DNA of 64,000 nt from Cannabis sativa (GCF_029168945.1 NC_083602.1:50467442-50531441); one strand, 5' to 3'; counted from the stretch's first letter, positions 33,825 through 46,283 are shown. Notes: a model not told the origin generated them from the sequence alone. Translations and numbers: made by a program.

Positions 33825-34089
33825 CGCCAGGTTTGTCTACCGAAGCTTGCTATGACATGTACAATCTTCATCAGAGAAAGCTCGGTTCACGGTTCAGTAA
33901 GCCCGTACTTGTTTAGTATTTTAAATAAGTGTGATATAAAAGCATGTAGGAAGCATATTAGATTTAAATTAAATATATTTCTTTAAAAAGAAAAGAAAGT
34001 GCGTTGCCTTTTTGCTATTAAGAGCGGTGTTAATTTTGATCGCCGTCTAACCTGCCTACCTTATGGATTCGCAGGCTAAGTCCTATTAA

Positions 34090-35355
34090 ATGGACGCCCC
34101 GCGAAATACAAGAAGTCAGGGTGGCATGGTTGAGGCCGGAGGCGGTCAGGGGAATCCTCAAAATCCCCGTGGTCGCGGCCGTGGCCGTGGCAGAGCTCAG
34201 GGTGGTCGCCCTGTAAATCCACCTCAAGCTCCCCCTGATTGGGAGCAAAGATTTGCTGAAATGCAAGAGAGGATTCGTCAGCAAGATGAAGAGATCCAAA
34301 GATTGAGGCAACAGGGTCCTCCTGCCGTGCCTCCTCAACAAGTTCAGGCCGTTGCAGTTCCAGCGGTGCCAGCAGAACAACCTGTTGTTGGCAACCGTAT
34401 GGAACCGTTGTACGAAAGATTTCGAAAACAGGCACCTCCAGTGTTTCTGGGAGGCCCTGATGTGATGAAGGCCGAGCAGTGGCTTTCGGTAATAGAGCGC
34501 ATCCTCAATTTTATGGGAGTGGTTGGAAATGACCGGGTAACCTGTGCCACTTTCCAGTTTCAGGAAGATGCCCTTGTGTGGTGGGAATTGATAACCCTCA
34601 CACGGGACGTCACGCTGATGACTTGGGAAGAATTCAGGGAGTTATTTAACTCCAAGTATTACAATGAAGCGGTCCGCAGTGCAAAGCGGAAAGAGTTCAC
34701 TGATCTAGTTCAGACTGAGGGTATGTCAGTCACTGAGTATACAACGAAGTTTGATCGGTTGGCTAAGTTGGCGGCAGGAATTGTACCCACGGACTTCAGT
34801 AAGAAAGAAAAATATTTAGCGGGTTTGAGTGCAAAGATCCGGCATGATTTGGTTATTACTACTACCGAGGCAACCACTTATGCGGAGATGGTTGAAAAGG
34901 CTTTGAGAGCCGAGGGTGCGGTAAAGTTTCTTCAGGAGCCCCGAGTGACTCCGAGTGTTGGTGGAACCCCCACTGTTCCTACTCCTGTTTATGGTAGGGA
35001 TGGTGGTGACTCCACCATTGAGCAGAAAAGAAAGGTTGTTCCAGCTTCTGGTGGCTCGGGGCAAAGCAAGCGGTTCCGTGGGAACCAAGGCAGAGGAGGA
35101 CGCCAGGGTTATTCTTATCCTGAGTGTCCAAGGTGCAAGAAACATCATCCGGGAGAGTGTAACCGGAAGACATGCTTCTTATGTGGCATGGTGGGGCATT
35201 TCAAGAAAGATTGCCCCCAGGCAAAGAAAGAGGAGCCAAAAGTTGAGGTGAAACCGGTTCTGCTCGTGTGTTTGCCATCACCCAAGCTGATGCTGCAGCT
35301 CCTTCATAGACAGTCGCCTTCCCGTCAACAACTTGTTATTTACAGTATTATTTGA
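34090..35355 (+). CDS. E Gag
   Basis: The ATG at 34090 is the first after the leader and begins MDAPRNTRSQGGM. A Gly/Arg/Gln-rich N-terminus (RGRGRGRAQGG) precedes a short coiled coil (EMQERIRQQDEEIQRLRQQ), then the Gag capsid-like core ([19 protein letters not shown]...DALVWWELI...FNSKYYNEAVRSAKRKEF...[17 protein letters not shown]). [13 protein letters not shown] fold and a zinc knuckle CFLCGMVGHFKKDC follow at ~365-380. The last ~35 residues are out of the family frame: a net frameshift near 35250-35335 separates Gag from protease. The indels may be real or consensus errors, since the rest is well preserved. Confidence 0.85.
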   Translation: MDAPRNTRSQGGMVEAGGGQGNPQNPRGRGRGRGRAQGGRPVNPPQAPPDWEQRFAEMQERIRQQDEEIQRLRQQGPPAVPPQQVQAVAVPAVPAEQPVVGNRMEPLYERFRKQAPPVFLGGPDVMKAEQWLSVIERILNFMGVVGNDRVTCATFQFQEDALVWWELITLTRDVTLMTWEEFRELFNSKYYNEAVRSAKRKEFTDLVQTEGMSVTEYTTKFDRLAKLAAGIVPTDFSKKEKYLAGLSAKIRHDLVITTTEATTYAEMVEKALRAEGAVKFLQEPRVTPSVGGTPTVPTPVYGRDGGDSTIEQKRKVVPASGGSGQSKRFRGNQGRGGRQGYSYPECPRCKKHHPGECNRKTCFLCGMVGHFKKDCPQAKKEEPKVEVKPVLLVCLPSPKLMLQLLHRQSPSRQQLVIYSII

Positions 35356-35713
35356 CTCGGGAGCTACACGTTCATATGTGGCTACAAGGGTGATTGATCT
35401 TTTGGGTAGACCTTGTGACATTTTAGAAAGAGGGTTTGGAACCCTAATGCCTAGCGGGGAACTGGTTATCTCTAATAGGCGCATTAGGTCTATGCCGATT
35501 AGGATCGAAGATAGGGAATTGAGTACTGACCTTATAGAATTGAAATTAACTGAGTTTGATATTATACTGGGAATGGATTTTCTATCTAAGTATTCGGCCA
35601 GTATAGATTGTAGGCGTAAAATGGTGACTTTTCAGCCGGAAGGTGAAGATCCGTTTGTTTATGCTCTGACGGTTCGGGGTCTCGATCCCGATTATTTCTG
35701 TGTTGAGAGCTAG
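35333..35713 (+). pseudogene. E protease segment, isolated by frameshifts
   Basis: This is the retroviral-type aspartic protease domain in its own frame. It has FTVLFDSGATRSYVATRV with the catalytic DSGA, a flap-like region (GELVISNRRIRSMPI) and [11 protein letters not shown] near the C-terminus. It has no ATG of its own. Relatives have it in one frame with Gag and RT. A second single-base shift lies near 35680, in the linker before reverse transcriptase, so the protease is out of frame on both sides. Confidence 0.85.
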
Positions 35714-38700
35714 GGATTTACTATGCAATGGTTGTGTAGGATTCCTAGCGGTAGTATTTGATTCCAGCAGACCTGAAACCTTTGGGCCTGAGGTAGCTCG
35801 GGTAGTGAAAGATTTTCTTGACGTGTTTCCCGAGGAGTTGCCGGGATTGCCGCCACAACGAGAGATTGATTTTGTTATTGATTTGGCACCTGGAGTCGAA
35901 CCTGTTTCTAAAGCTCCATATAGGATGGCTCCAGCAGAACTCAAGGAGCTTAAGTTGCAACTTCAGGGGATGCTGGATATTGGGTTTATTCGACCCAGTG
36001 TATCGCCCTGGGGAGCTCCGGTTCTTTTTGTAAAGAAGAAAGATGGTTCCCTCAGAATGTGTATTGATTATCGGGAACTAAACAAGCTGACGATTAAGAA
36101 CAAGTACCCGTTGCCTAGGATCGATGATCTGTTCGATCAGCTTCAGGGAAAGACAGTGTTTTCGAAGATTGATTTACGGTCTGGTTATCATCAACTCAGA
36201 ATTCGGGAGGAGGACATACCAAAGACTGCTTTTAGAACCAGATATGGGCACTATGAGTTTCTGGTAATGTCGTTCGGATTGACCAATGCTCCTGCAGCCT
36301 TTATGGATCTCATGAATAGGGTGTTCAAGGATTTCCTCGATAACTGCGTTATAGTGTTTATCGATGACATTCTTGTATACTCTCAGTCAGAAGAGGAGCA
36401 CGAGCATCATCTTCGAATGGTGTTACAGCGACTTAGGGATCACAAACTGTATGCCAAGTTCAAAAAGTGCGAATTCTGGTTGTCCGAGGTGTCCTTTTTG
36501 GGTCACATAGTTGGGAAAAATGGAATTATGGTTGATCCAAACAAGATAGAATCAGTGAAGAATTGGCCGAGGCCCAAGTCTGTGACAGAAATTCGAAGTT
36601 TTCTCGGGTTAGCAGGGTATTATCGACGTTTCGTCGAAGGATTTTCTAAACTTTCTATGCCCCTAACCGAATTGACTAAGAAAAATCAGAGATTCGTGTG
36701 GTCAGATAAGTGTGAATCAAGCTTCCAGGAGTTGAAGCAGCGTTTGATAACAGCTCCGGTGTTAGCTTTGCCATCAGATCAAGAGAAATTTGTTGTGTAT
36801 TGTGATGCATCCAGACAGGGTCTGGGATGTGTTCTGATGCAAGCTGACAGAGTTATAGCCTATGCCTCTCGTCAACTGAAGGATTATGAGCAGCGTTATC
36901 CAACTCATGATTTAGAGCTCGCTGCTGTGGTTTTTGCTTTAAAGATTTGGCGACATTATCTTTACGGTGAAAAGTGTGAGATTTATACGGATCATAAAAG
37001 TCTTAAATACTTTTTCACCCAAAAAGATCTGAATATGAGGCAGAGAAGGTGGTTGGAGTTGGTTAAGGACTACGATTGTGAAATACTGTATCACCCCGGG
37101 AAAGCCAATGTTGTGGCCGACGCTCTGAGCAGAAAAGGTCCCGGTCAGGTGTGTACTACGGTTATGATAGCTCCTCAACTAGCCTCGGAAATGGTTAGTG
37201 CAGGAATTGAGTTCGTGGTCGGGAAATTGCATAATTTAACACTCCAATCTGATCTGTTGGAAAGAATCAGAAAGGCGCAACTGGAAGATCCCGAGCTAGT
37301 TAAAGTTCGAGATGAAGTGGTGGCCGGTCGGCCTAGAGGTTTTTCAGTCTCGAACAGTGGAATGTTGTTATATAAGGCTCGAGTCTGTGTTCCTTGTGTG
37401 AATGAGCTTAAGAAAGAAATACTGGATGAAGCTCACACCACTCCATATTCATTGCATCCGGGAACCACCAAGATGTATCAGGATTTGAAACCCTACTTCT
37501 GGTGGTATGGGATGAAAAGAGATGTGGTGGACTATGTGTCTAAATGTTTAACCTGCCAGCAGATTAAGGCTGAACATCAGAGGCCGGCAGGGTTATTACA
37601 GCCTTTAGTCCTTCCAGAATGGAAGTGGGAGGACATCACAATGGACTTCGTAACTGGTTTGCCTAGAACCACAGGGATGTATGATTCTGTTTGGGTCATT
37701 GTGGACAGATTCACAAAGTCAGCTCACTTTCTACCTGTGAAAGTTACATATTCAGTGGATCAATATGCTGAATTGTATGTGAAGGAGATAGTTCGTCTCC
37801 ATGGAGCCCCTAAATCTATTGTATCAGACAGGGATCCAAAGTTCACATCGAAGTTTTGGGTGAGTCTCCAGAAGGCTATGGGTACCAAGTTAAAGTTTAG
37901 TACAGCCTTTCACCCTCAGACTGATGGTCAGTCAGAAAGAACTATCCAGATTTTAGAAGACCTATTACGAGCCTGTGTCATGGACTTTGAGGGTTCATGG
38001 GTTAAGTACTTGCCACTAATTGAATTCTCCTACAACAACAGCTACCAAAGTACAATAGGGATGGCTCCCTATGAGATGTTATATGGTAGAAAATGTCGTT
38101 CTCCTATTCATTGGGACGAGACAGGAGAAAGGAAGTACCTGGGTCCTGAGTTAGTGCAGAAGACCAACGAAGCTATTGATAAGATCAAGGCTCGGATGCT
38201 TGCTTCTCAAAGCAGGCAGAAAAGTTATGCTGATCCGAAGCGCAGAGATGTCACATTTCAGGCAGGGGAACATGTTTTCCTGCGAGTTTCACCCATGAAG
38301 GGTATTCGGCGCTTCGGGAAGAAGGGTAAGTTAAGCCCTAGGTTCATTGGGCCATTTCAGATACTTGAGAAGGTCGGGCAGGTAGCGTATCGGCTAGCCT
38401 TACCACCAGCATTGTCAGCTGTTCATGACGTATTTCACATTTCTATGTTGAGGAAATACGTGTCAGACCCGACTCATGTCTTGAGTTATGAAACCCTTGA
38501 ACTACAACCAGACTTATCCTATGAAGAGCAACCTGTTCAGATTTTGGATAGAAAAGAAAAAGTTCTTCGGAACAAGACTATTGCACTGGTTAAGGTGCTC
38601 TGGAGGAATAGTAAGGTGGAAGAAGCCACCTGGGAATCGGAATCAGATATGAGGACTCAGCATCCAGAGCTATTCAGGTTAGATTTCGGGGACGAAATCC

Positions 38701-38717
38701 TATTAACGGGGGGATAA
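35700..38717 (+). CDS. E reverse transcriptase-RNase H-integrase-chromodomain
   Basis: This is an uninterrupted frame of ~1,005 codons with no start codon of its own, so it needs fusion to the upstream domains. It has the linker [18 protein letters not shown], then reverse transcriptase ([36 protein letters not shown], catalytic FIDDILVYS). RNase H has [13 protein letters not shown] and a TDHKSL motif with its Asp kept. Integrase has an H-H-C-C finger ([13 protein letters not shown]...CLTCQQ), [20 protein letters not shown] and [14 protein letters not shown]. Last is a GPF...[11 protein letters not shown] module and a chromodomain-like [19 protein letters not shown]. The stop lies inside the polypurine tract. 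Domain order places E in the chromovirus (Tekay/Del) branch. Confidence 0.92.
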   Translation: MLRARDLLCNGCVGFLAVVFDSSRPETFGPEVARVVKDFLDVFPEELPGLPPQREIDFVIDLAPGVEPVSKAPYRMAPAELKELKLQLQGMLDIGFIRPSVSPWGAPVLFVKKKDGSLRMCIDYRELNKLTIKNKYPLPRIDDLFDQLQGKTVFSKIDLRSGYHQLRIREEDIPKTAFRTRYGHYEFLVMSFGLTNAPAAFMDLMNRVFKDFLDNCVIVFIDDILVYSQSEEEHEHHLRMVLQRLRDHKLYAKFKKCEFWLSEVSFLGHIVGKNGIMVDPNKIESVKNWPRPKSVTEIRSFLGLAGYYRRFVEGFSKLSMPLTELTKKNQRFVWSDKCESSFQELKQRLITAPVLALPSDQEKFVVYCDASRQGLGCVLMQADRVIAYASRQLKDYEQRYPTHDLELAAVVFALKIWRHYLYGEKCEIYTDHKSLKYFFTQKDLNMRQRRWLELVKDYDCEILYHPGKANVVADALSRKGPGQVCTTVMIAPQLASEMVSAGIEFVVGKLHNLTLQSDLLERIRKAQLEDPELVKVRDEVVAGRPRGFSVSNSGMLLYKARVCVPCVNELKKEILDEAHTTPYSLHPGTTKMYQDLKPYFWWYGMKRDVVDYVSKCLTCQQIKAEHQRPAGLLQPLVLPEWKWEDITMDFVTGLPRTTGMYDSVWVIVDRFTKSAHFLPVKVTYSVDQYAELYVKEIVRLHGAPKSIVSDRDPKFTSKFWVSLQKAMGTKLKFSTAFHPQTDGQSERTIQILEDLLRACVMDFEGSWVKYLPLIEFSYNNSYQSTIGMAPYEMLYGRKCRSPIHWDETGERKYLGPELVQKTNEAIDKIKARMLASQSRQKSYADPKRRDVTFQAGEHVFLRVSPMKGIRRFGKKGKLSPRFIGPFQILEKVGQVAYRLALPPALSAVHDVFHISMLRKYVSDPTHVLSYETLELQPDLSYEEQPVQILDRKEKVLRNKTIALVKVLWRNSKVEEATWESESDMRTQHPELFRLDFGDEILLTGG

Positions 38718-38718
38718 T
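38682..38718 (+). promoter_or_regulatory. E pre-PPT hairpin and polypurine tract
   Basis: GATTTCG-GGGA-CGAAATC (38682-38699) is the counterpart of A's AATTTCG/CGAAATT with the outer pair exchanged. It is followed by ACGGGGGGATAAT and the 3' LTR. Confidence 0.85.
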
Positions 38719-40786
38719 TGTAATGACCGCTCTAGTAATATGATTAGAAAAGGCAATTAGCACTAATTTTTATTATTTTATTATTATTTGTGAATTAATT
38801 TATTTGTGGATCCCAATATTTAGAAATAAATATTTGAGTTATAATTTCTCAATTCCGGAGATTTTATTAAACTCTAGGGGTATTATTTAGCTTATATGTG
38901 AAATATGTTAATTTTGTAATTTTTGCTCGGCGACAACGGAAAATGCGATGGATGACTAGATTGATCACATGGGTAAGTTTAGAACCCTATTTCCTAGTGG
39001 GGAATATTTTAGAAGAAATAAATTGTCGGGATTGAGCGGGGTTATGGAATTGACCATTTTACCCCTAGTTTCAAAGAAATACCTTAGTTTTAGTCTAAGG
39101 GCTTTTTTGTCATTTGAAAGGGATAAGAGATAGGTGGCTTTTTGGTGGATTGACACCTAGCAAGGATACTTTCAGCCAAGGTTTAGTTAGTCCATTTCCC
39201 AAATTAGAAAATCAAAGAAAAGAAATTAAAAAGAAAACTTTTTCCTCTTGGAACTCTCTCTCTTTCTATTCGGCTGAGGCAATCAAGGAGCAAACTGGGG
39301 TTTTTTCTTCTTTATTCTGTGAATCTAAGCTAGGATTCAAGTGGTTTCATCTAAGGTAAGCCCTAGAATTATTGCTTTTGTATTTTTGAGCTTTTTCCTT
39401 AGTTTGATCATGTGATTTTGTGAAATTGGGGCTGTTAAGGTTAGGTTTGCTTAGGGTTTGGTTTTCTAGGTTTATTTGAATTGGTATTAACCTCTTGTTG
39501 CTGGTTTTGATGATTTGAATTGGTATTGTTCAAGTTTGAGCTTTGAGTTCAAAGTTTTGATCTCTAATGGCATATTTGTTTACACTGAGTTTTTCTGTGA
39601 AATACTGGCTGGGTTTTATTGTGTATGCCTTGATTAGGAGCTCTGGAGAGTTTGGTAAAGATTGGGCTTGATTTGAATCAAGGGGGAGAAATTTTTGGGT
39701 TTCTGCAGATGAACCGGAATTCCGGTTCTGGATGGTCTATACCAACCGGTCGACCGGTTGGTGACCCAGAACCGGGATACCGGTTGGATCCGGTCTGCCT
39801 GTTGGGGGTTTTTCCAGAACCTTAGTTTTGGCCAATTTTGGGTAATATAGGGTATTGCCATGAGGTTTATTGATAGGGGAACATTTAGTTTCGGGTTTTA
39901 AGTCCCGGAAAGTGATTTGGCGAGTCACTCATCTGTGTTACCGTTATTGTGATTAGGGCATCCATCTAGCACGTGAATTCCGTTCAGGTCGGCCAGCACA
40001 CTTGAATTCGGAAAACAGGTAAGAACTGTGTATAATGTATGATGTGATTATCTGAATGTGTGTATATGTGTTTATATATGCATGCTTGAAATATGTTAAA
40101 TACTACCAACACTTGTGTGAGTGTATTGGTACAGTGATTGTTGTTAATTTGAGTACGATACAGTGATACCAACACAAGCATAGAAAATGCTAAGGTGTGT
40201 GGTACATTACTCAGTGATACTCAGTGATTGGGATAAACCCTACCAACACCCGTACAGTGAGGTACGTTGTGTATGTGGTATAGTGGTTGTACCCTGGTAT
40301 TGAACGTTCATGCTCATCTGTTAAGCTCTGTAAATAGGTGTATGGGCGCCTATTTACAGGTCGGAAATTATGTGGTATGTTATATGCATTTCTTACTGAG
40401 TCTGTTGACTCACAGTTTCTGCTTTCATGTGTAGGTAAAGGAAAGGCGAAGGCTGAACAGGAGTGAACCTGAGCTTGGATGAGATTGTACATGTCAAGCA
40501 GCGCGACCTGGAGTGTTCGGTCTCGGGACATCTGGGAGTTGTATTTTGAATGTCGCTGTGCGACCTGTAAATCTGCATATTTTGGAATGTATATTTATAA
40601 AGTAAAGTTTGTAAAGTTTTAAAAATCGGGATCCCGGCACTTGTAAATATTTTATTAAATTACAAAGTTTCATGTTTAAAGCAAAGATTTTAATTTGACA
40701 CGTTTTTCGAGAAATTACTTTGATTAGCAAAGTTTGCACAATAACTGAAAAAGCACTGTAGCGTGCCTTAGCATTAGGGCGTTACA
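38719..40786 (+). repeat. E 3' LTR
   Basis: This is the 2068-bp copy of 31743-33808, nearly identical. The main differences are a small cluster near 40456-40500 just after GTAAAGG. Confidence 0.94.
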
Positions 40787-41314
40787 AGTACCGTCCCTAT
40801 GAACGTTCAGAACTCAGTACCGTGTTGGACACGGCAGTTAGGGGGACTCATTATCGTGTTGGACACGAGAGTTAGGGTTATGATCAGGGGTATGGGCGTC
40901 TAATCATGACCGGGGTTTATGTATGGGTTTTATTATGCTTTTCTTACTGAGTCTGTCGACTCACAGTGCTATGTTTATGTGTAGGTAAAGGCAAGGCTAG
41001 AGCTGATGGACCGTGAACGAGCCTATGAAGATTGTACATGTCGGGGCGGTTAGGCCTCCAGTGTACGATCCTCGGGACAGCAAGGCTATTTTTGTATCTA
41101 GTCGCTAGACGACAATTATTTTGTATGAACAGTAAACTTCTGTAAATGATTTTGTAATCGGGATCCCGGGTCTTTTGTATAAATTTTTTACAAGTTTAAT
41201 TAAAAAGCAAAAATTTTAATTAATCACGTTTTCCATATACCTCGTTGATTAGCAACGAGCTGCACAACATGTTTAAAAATCACGTAATACGCCTATGTTA
41301 GTTAGGGTGTTACA
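40787..41314 (+). repeat. C 5' LTR, segment 3
   Basis: This is the end of C's 5' LTR after E. It has CCGTG-TTGGA-CACGG (40820-40834), TCGTG-TTGGA-CACGA (40854-40868), ATGATCAG...CTAATCAT with a GTATGGGCG loop (40880-40907), TGAGTC-TGTC-GACTCA (40948-40963) and GTGTAG|GTAAAGG at 40984. Confidence 0.93.
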
Positions 41315-41317
41315 ATT

Positions 41318-41329
41318 TGGTATCAGAGC
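41318..41329 (+). promoter_or_regulatory. C primer binding site, initiator tRNA-Met
   Basis: TGGTATCAGAGC lies three bases after the LTR end. Confidence 0.9.
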
Positions 41330-41596
41330 CGCCAGGTTGTCTTCCGAAGATCGTCACGACATGTACAATCATCATCAACAGTTAGCTCGTTCCACGGTTC
41401 AGTAAGCCTTTATTGCTTTAGTAGTTTATTTATTTATTTTATGAATAAGAAAAGCCTGATAGGAAGCATGTTAGGAGCCTGATAGTAGAATAGGCGCATG
41501 TTTCGTTTTTAATTTCCAAATTAAGCGGCATTAGTAAGCTCTCCTTGAATACGACCTGATATGCCAACTCTTGGTTTCGCAGGCAGTTCTGACTAG

Positions 41597-44500
41597 ATGG
41601 ACGCAGGCGAACTACCAGGAGCCAGGGCAATTCAGTGGGGTCGAATCAAGGACAGGGAGCTCTGTTTCCCCCGCCAGCTAGGGGCCGAGGTAGAGGTCCC
41701 TGGGGCAGAGCTCGTGGTCGGGGTGATGAGAACCCGCCACAGGCTACCCAGGCTCCCCCAACCGATCAGGGAGCCCAGAATTGGGAGGTTAGGTTTGTGG
41801 AAATGCAAGCCAGAATAGAAGAGTAAGACCTCGAGATTCAGAGGTTATGACAGCAGGGTGCTCCTACAGTTCCTGTGCCAGTAGTTCCAGTGGCACCTGC
41901 CCCTGCTGCTCAGGCCGAATTAGTTGTGGCGACCAACAGATTGGAACCTTTGTATAAACGGTTCCAGAAGCAAGCACCTCCGGTCTTTTTGGGAGGTCCA
42001 GATTTGATGAAGGCCGAGCAGTGGCTCACGGTGATCACCAAAATTCTGAACTTCATGGGTGTCACCGGTAATGACAGAGTGGTGTGTGCCACTTTCCAGT
42101 TCCAGGAGGAAGCTCTGGTCTGGTGGGACATGGTGTCTCAGATTCATGACGTCACCACCATGACCTGGGAAAGGTTTCAGGAACTCTTCAACGCCAAGTA
42201 TTATAATGAGGCGGTTAGAAGCGCGAAGAGGAAAGAGTTCGCTCACCTGACCCAGCGAGAGAACATGAGCGTGACCGAGTATACTACTCAGTTCGACCGG
42301 TTGGCGAGGTTAGCCTTGGGAATTGTGCCAACCGACTTCAACAAGAAAGAGAAGTACCTGGACGAGTTAAATGCGAAGATTAAACACGATTTGATGATCA
42401 CCACTGATGACAGGACCACCTATGCTGAGATGGTGGAGAAGGCACTGCGAGCTGAGGGCGCAGTTGGGTGTATGTCGGAGTCAGCTAGTACTCCGGCGAG
42501 TGGCGGGGCTCCTACCCCTCCTGCATCAGGCTTTAGCAGGGGGAGTAGTGGTTCGGCCATGGATCAGAGGAAGAGAGCACCCACTGCATCCGGTGGCTCG
42601 AGTCAGAACAAGAGGTTCCGGGGGAACCAGAATAGAGGTAGTCGTTCCAGTGGTACTGAGACCCGATTCTCCTATCCCGAGTGCCCTAGCTGCAAATTGC
42701 ACCATCGGGGTGAGTGCAAAGGTCAGGGATGCTTTCACTGTGGCATGCCCGGACACTTCAAGAGGGACTGTCCCTAGCTCCGCTTAGAGGCACCGAGAGC
42801 TCCGCCGATACCCACTCCAGCTAGGGTGTTCGCCATCACTCAGGCTGATGCAGATGCCAGCCCATCAGTTGTAACAGGTCAGCTTTCTGTTAATAACTCG
42901 CTTTACTCAGTGCTGTTTAATTCTGGGGCTACACATTCTTATGTGGCAGCCAGAGTCTTTAGTAAATTGGATAGACCGTACGATAGTTATGAATCAGGGT
43001 TTGGAACCCTATTACCTGGCGGAGAGTTGGTTATCTCCAACAAGTGGATTAGGTCTATGCCGATCAGGATAGATGGTAGAGAGTTAAGTGCTGACTTGAT
43101 AGAGATGAGTTTAGTAGAGTTCGATATTATTTTAGGAATGGATTTCCTATCTAAATATTCAGCGAGTATTGATTGCAAAAGGAAGATGGTGATCTTCCAA
43201 CCGAAAAGTGAAGAACCATTTGTGTTTGTTTGTTCAGTTCAGGGATCTCGAATCCCAGTGATTTCGGCCATGTCAGCTAGAGAATTATTACATGGCGGAT
43301 GCTTAGGGTTTCTGGCCGTGGTGGTGGACACCACTCGGCCAGATACCATTCGGCCAGAGGACATCAGGATAGTTCGGGAATTTTTAGACGTTTTTCCTGA
43401 AGAACTTCCAGGGTTACCACCTCAGCAGGAGATTGACTTCGTGATAGATTTGGCACCAGGGTTGGAACCGGTTTCCAAGGCTCCATATAGAATGGCTCCA
43501 GCTGAACTTAAGGAGTTAAAGATTCAGCTCCAAGGGTTGCTTGACATAGGGTTTATTTGGCCTAGTGTGTCACCCTGGGGAGCTCCGGTTTTATTCGTCA
43601 AGAAGAAAGATGGAACTATGAGGATGTGCATCGACTACAGGGAATTGAACAAGCTGACAGTGAAGAATAAATATCCATTACCTAGGATTGATGATTTGTT
43701 CGATCAGCTTTAAGGGAAGACGGTCTTTTCTAAGATTGATCTCCGCTCGGGTTATCATCAGTTGAGAATCTGAGAGGAGGACATTCTGAAAACGGCTTTC
43801 CGCACTAGGTATGGACATTATGAATTCCTGGTTATGTCGTTCGGACTAACCAATGCTCCTGCAGCATTCATGGATTTGATGAATCGAGTATTCAAGGATT
43901 TCCTCGATATCTGTGTGATTGTGTTTATCGACGACATCCTCGTATACTCTCAATCAGAAGAGGAGCATGAATTACATCTTCAGATGGTACTGCAACGGCT
44001 TCGGGAACACAAGCTTTATGCCAAGTTCAAGAAATGCGAATTTTGGCTATCTCAGGTGTCCTTCCTATGGCACATTGTGAGCAAAGATGGGATCAAGGTG
44101 GATCCCGGGAAGATCGAATCCGTCAGGGATTGGCCGAGACCGAAGACAGTGACAGAGATCAGAAGCTTCTTGGGTTTAGCTGGGTACTACCGTAGGTTCG
44201 TGGAAGGGTTCTCTAAAATTTCAATGCCCCTAACCGAACTTACAAAGAAGAATCAGCGATTTATCTGGTCAGACAAGTGTGAAGCTAGTTTTCAGGAGCT
44301 GAAGCAGAGGTTGATTACCGCTCCAGTGCTAGCTTTGCCTTCAGACAGCGAGAAGTTTGTAGTTTATTGTGATGCATCCAAACAGGGTCTGGGGTGTGTG
44401 TTGATGCAAGCCGATCGGGTCATCGCTTATGCCTCTCGTCAGTTAAAGGATTACGAACAATGATACCCGACTCATGATCTAGAGTTGGCCGCGATGGTTT

Positions 44501-46283
44501 TTGCATTAAAAATTTGGCGGCATTACCTTTACGGAGAAAGGTGTGAAATCTATACCGACCATAAAAGTCTTAAGTATTTCTTTACTCAGAAAGATTTGAA
44601 CATGAGACAGAGATGATGGTTGGAGTTAGTGAAAGATTACGACTGTGAGATCCTCTATCACCCTGGGAAGGCTAATGTAGTGGCCGATGCCCTGAGCAGA
44701 AAGGGTCCCGGGCAAGTAGCTAGTATGGTTCAGATCTCACCTCGGCTAGCAGAGGATATGATTAGATCCAACATTGAGTTTGTGGTAGGTCAGCTTCACA
44801 ACTTAACGCTGCAATCTGATCTGTTGGAAAGAATAAAAGTCGCTCAGATGACGGATCCAGAGTTAGTGAAGATCAGAGATGAGGTTTTGGCTGGTCAAGC
44901 CAGGGACTTTTCAGTGTCAGACAACAGGATGCTTTTGTATAAAGCTAGGGTTTGTGTTCCAAATAGTGTGGAACTCAGGAATGAGATCTTTGAGGAGGCT
45001 CATTCTACCCCGTATTTTCTGCATCCTAGCACCACTAAGATGTACCAAGATCTTAAACCGTACTTCTGGTGGAGCGGTATGAAGAAGAATTTGGTAGAAT
45101 TCGTATCGAGATGCCTTACTTGTCAGCAAATTAAGGCTGAACATCAGAGACCAGCAGGGTTGTTGCAGCCTCTAACCCTACCAGAATGGAAGTGGGAAGA
45201 TATCACGATAGATTTTGTGGTCGGGTTACCTAGAACCACGGGTTTATTTGATTCCATCTGGGTAGTGGTGGATCGATTTACGAAATCTGCTCATTTTCTG
45301 CCGGTTAGAACAACATTTATAGTGGATCAGTTGGCAGAGTTGTATGTCAGAGAGATCGTAAGACTTCACGGGGTACCGAAGTATATAGTTTCGGACAGGG
45401 ATCCGAAGTTCACCTCCAAATTTTGGCAGAGTTTGCAGCGAGCAATGGGTACAAAGCTGAAATTCAGTACAACATTCCATCCTCAGACATATGGTCAGTC
45501 CAAAAGACAATTCAGATATTGGAGGACATGTTGCGAGCCTGTGTTATTGATTTTGAAGGCTCATGGAATAAATATCTACCGTTGATAGAATTTTCTTACA
45601 ACAACAGTTATCAGAGTACGATAGGGATGGCTCCCTATGAACTGTTATACGGTAGGAAATGTAGATCTCCCATCCACTGGGATGAGACAGGGGAGAGAAA
45701 ATACCTAGGTCCAGAGTCAGTGCAGCGGACCAATGAGGCAATAGAGAAGATATAAGCTAGAATGCTTGCCTCACAGAGTAGACAGAAGAGTTACGCAGAT
45801 CCGAAACGCAGAGATGTTGAGTTCCAAGTAGGGGACCATGTGTTTTTACGGGTATCTCCGATGAAGGGGATCAAACGTTTCGAGAAAAGAGGCAAGTTAT
45901 GCCCTAGATTTACAGGACCTTTCAAGATTCTCGAGAAGATAGGTCAGGTGGCATACCGGTTAGCATTGCCTCCAGCTTTATCAGCAGTTCACAACGTATT
46001 CCATGTCTCGATGTTGAGAAAATACTTTTCATATCCCTCTCATATACTCAGTTATGAGAGCCTTGAGCTGCAGCCAGTTATGTCATATGAAGAACAGCCA
46101 GTGCAGATCCTGGGTAGAAAGGATAAAGTCCTTCGTAATAAGACCATAGCATTGGTCAAAGTTCTCTGGAGAAACAACAAGGTGGAGGAAGCCACCTGGG
46201 AGCTAGAGACAGATATGAGTGCTCAATATCCAGAGTTATTCAGGTTAGATTTCGGGGACGAAATCCTTTTAAGGGGGGAATAG
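41597..46283 (+). pseudogene. C gag-pol, eight stops and two frameshifts
   Basis: This has the same domain order as E. The likely ATG is at 41597, but a one-base loss about 8 nt later shifts the frame. The Gag core runs from LYKRFQKQAPPVFLGG and has knuckle CFHCGMPGHFKRDC (about 42735). The protease motif reads FNSGATHSY, with Asn for the catalytic Asp. RT has FIDDILVYS. RNase H, integrase and a chromodomain-like end follow. Stops are at 41824, 41848, 42775, 43711, 43771, 44461, 44614 and 45753, with a second frameshift near 45505. Against E, seven of the eight stops sit where relatives have Arg or Gln, as expected from C-to-T change of CGA, CAG or CAA. The integrase motif TDGQSER reads TYGQSKR. 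It cannot be functional. Confidence 0.9.

Larger units (their letters stand above)
31743..40786 (+). mobile_element. E: young Tekay-like Ty3 chromovirus element in C's 5' LTR
   Basis: This 9044-bp element has ~2067-bp LTRs beginning TGTAATGACCGC and ending GGGCGTTACA. The duplication AGTAC is at 31738-31742 and 40787-40791. By eye the LTRs differ at only about 15 places, several clustered near 33475-33530. It is the deepest and apparently youngest insertion, with the best-preserved pol frame. Confidence 0.95.

Noticed and set aside
27661..41314. Treating D, E and C as one large element
   Set aside because: Separate target duplications (AAGTA, AGTAC, GAGAT) and the uninterrupted 3' LTR of C show that D and E are later insertions in C's 5' LTR.
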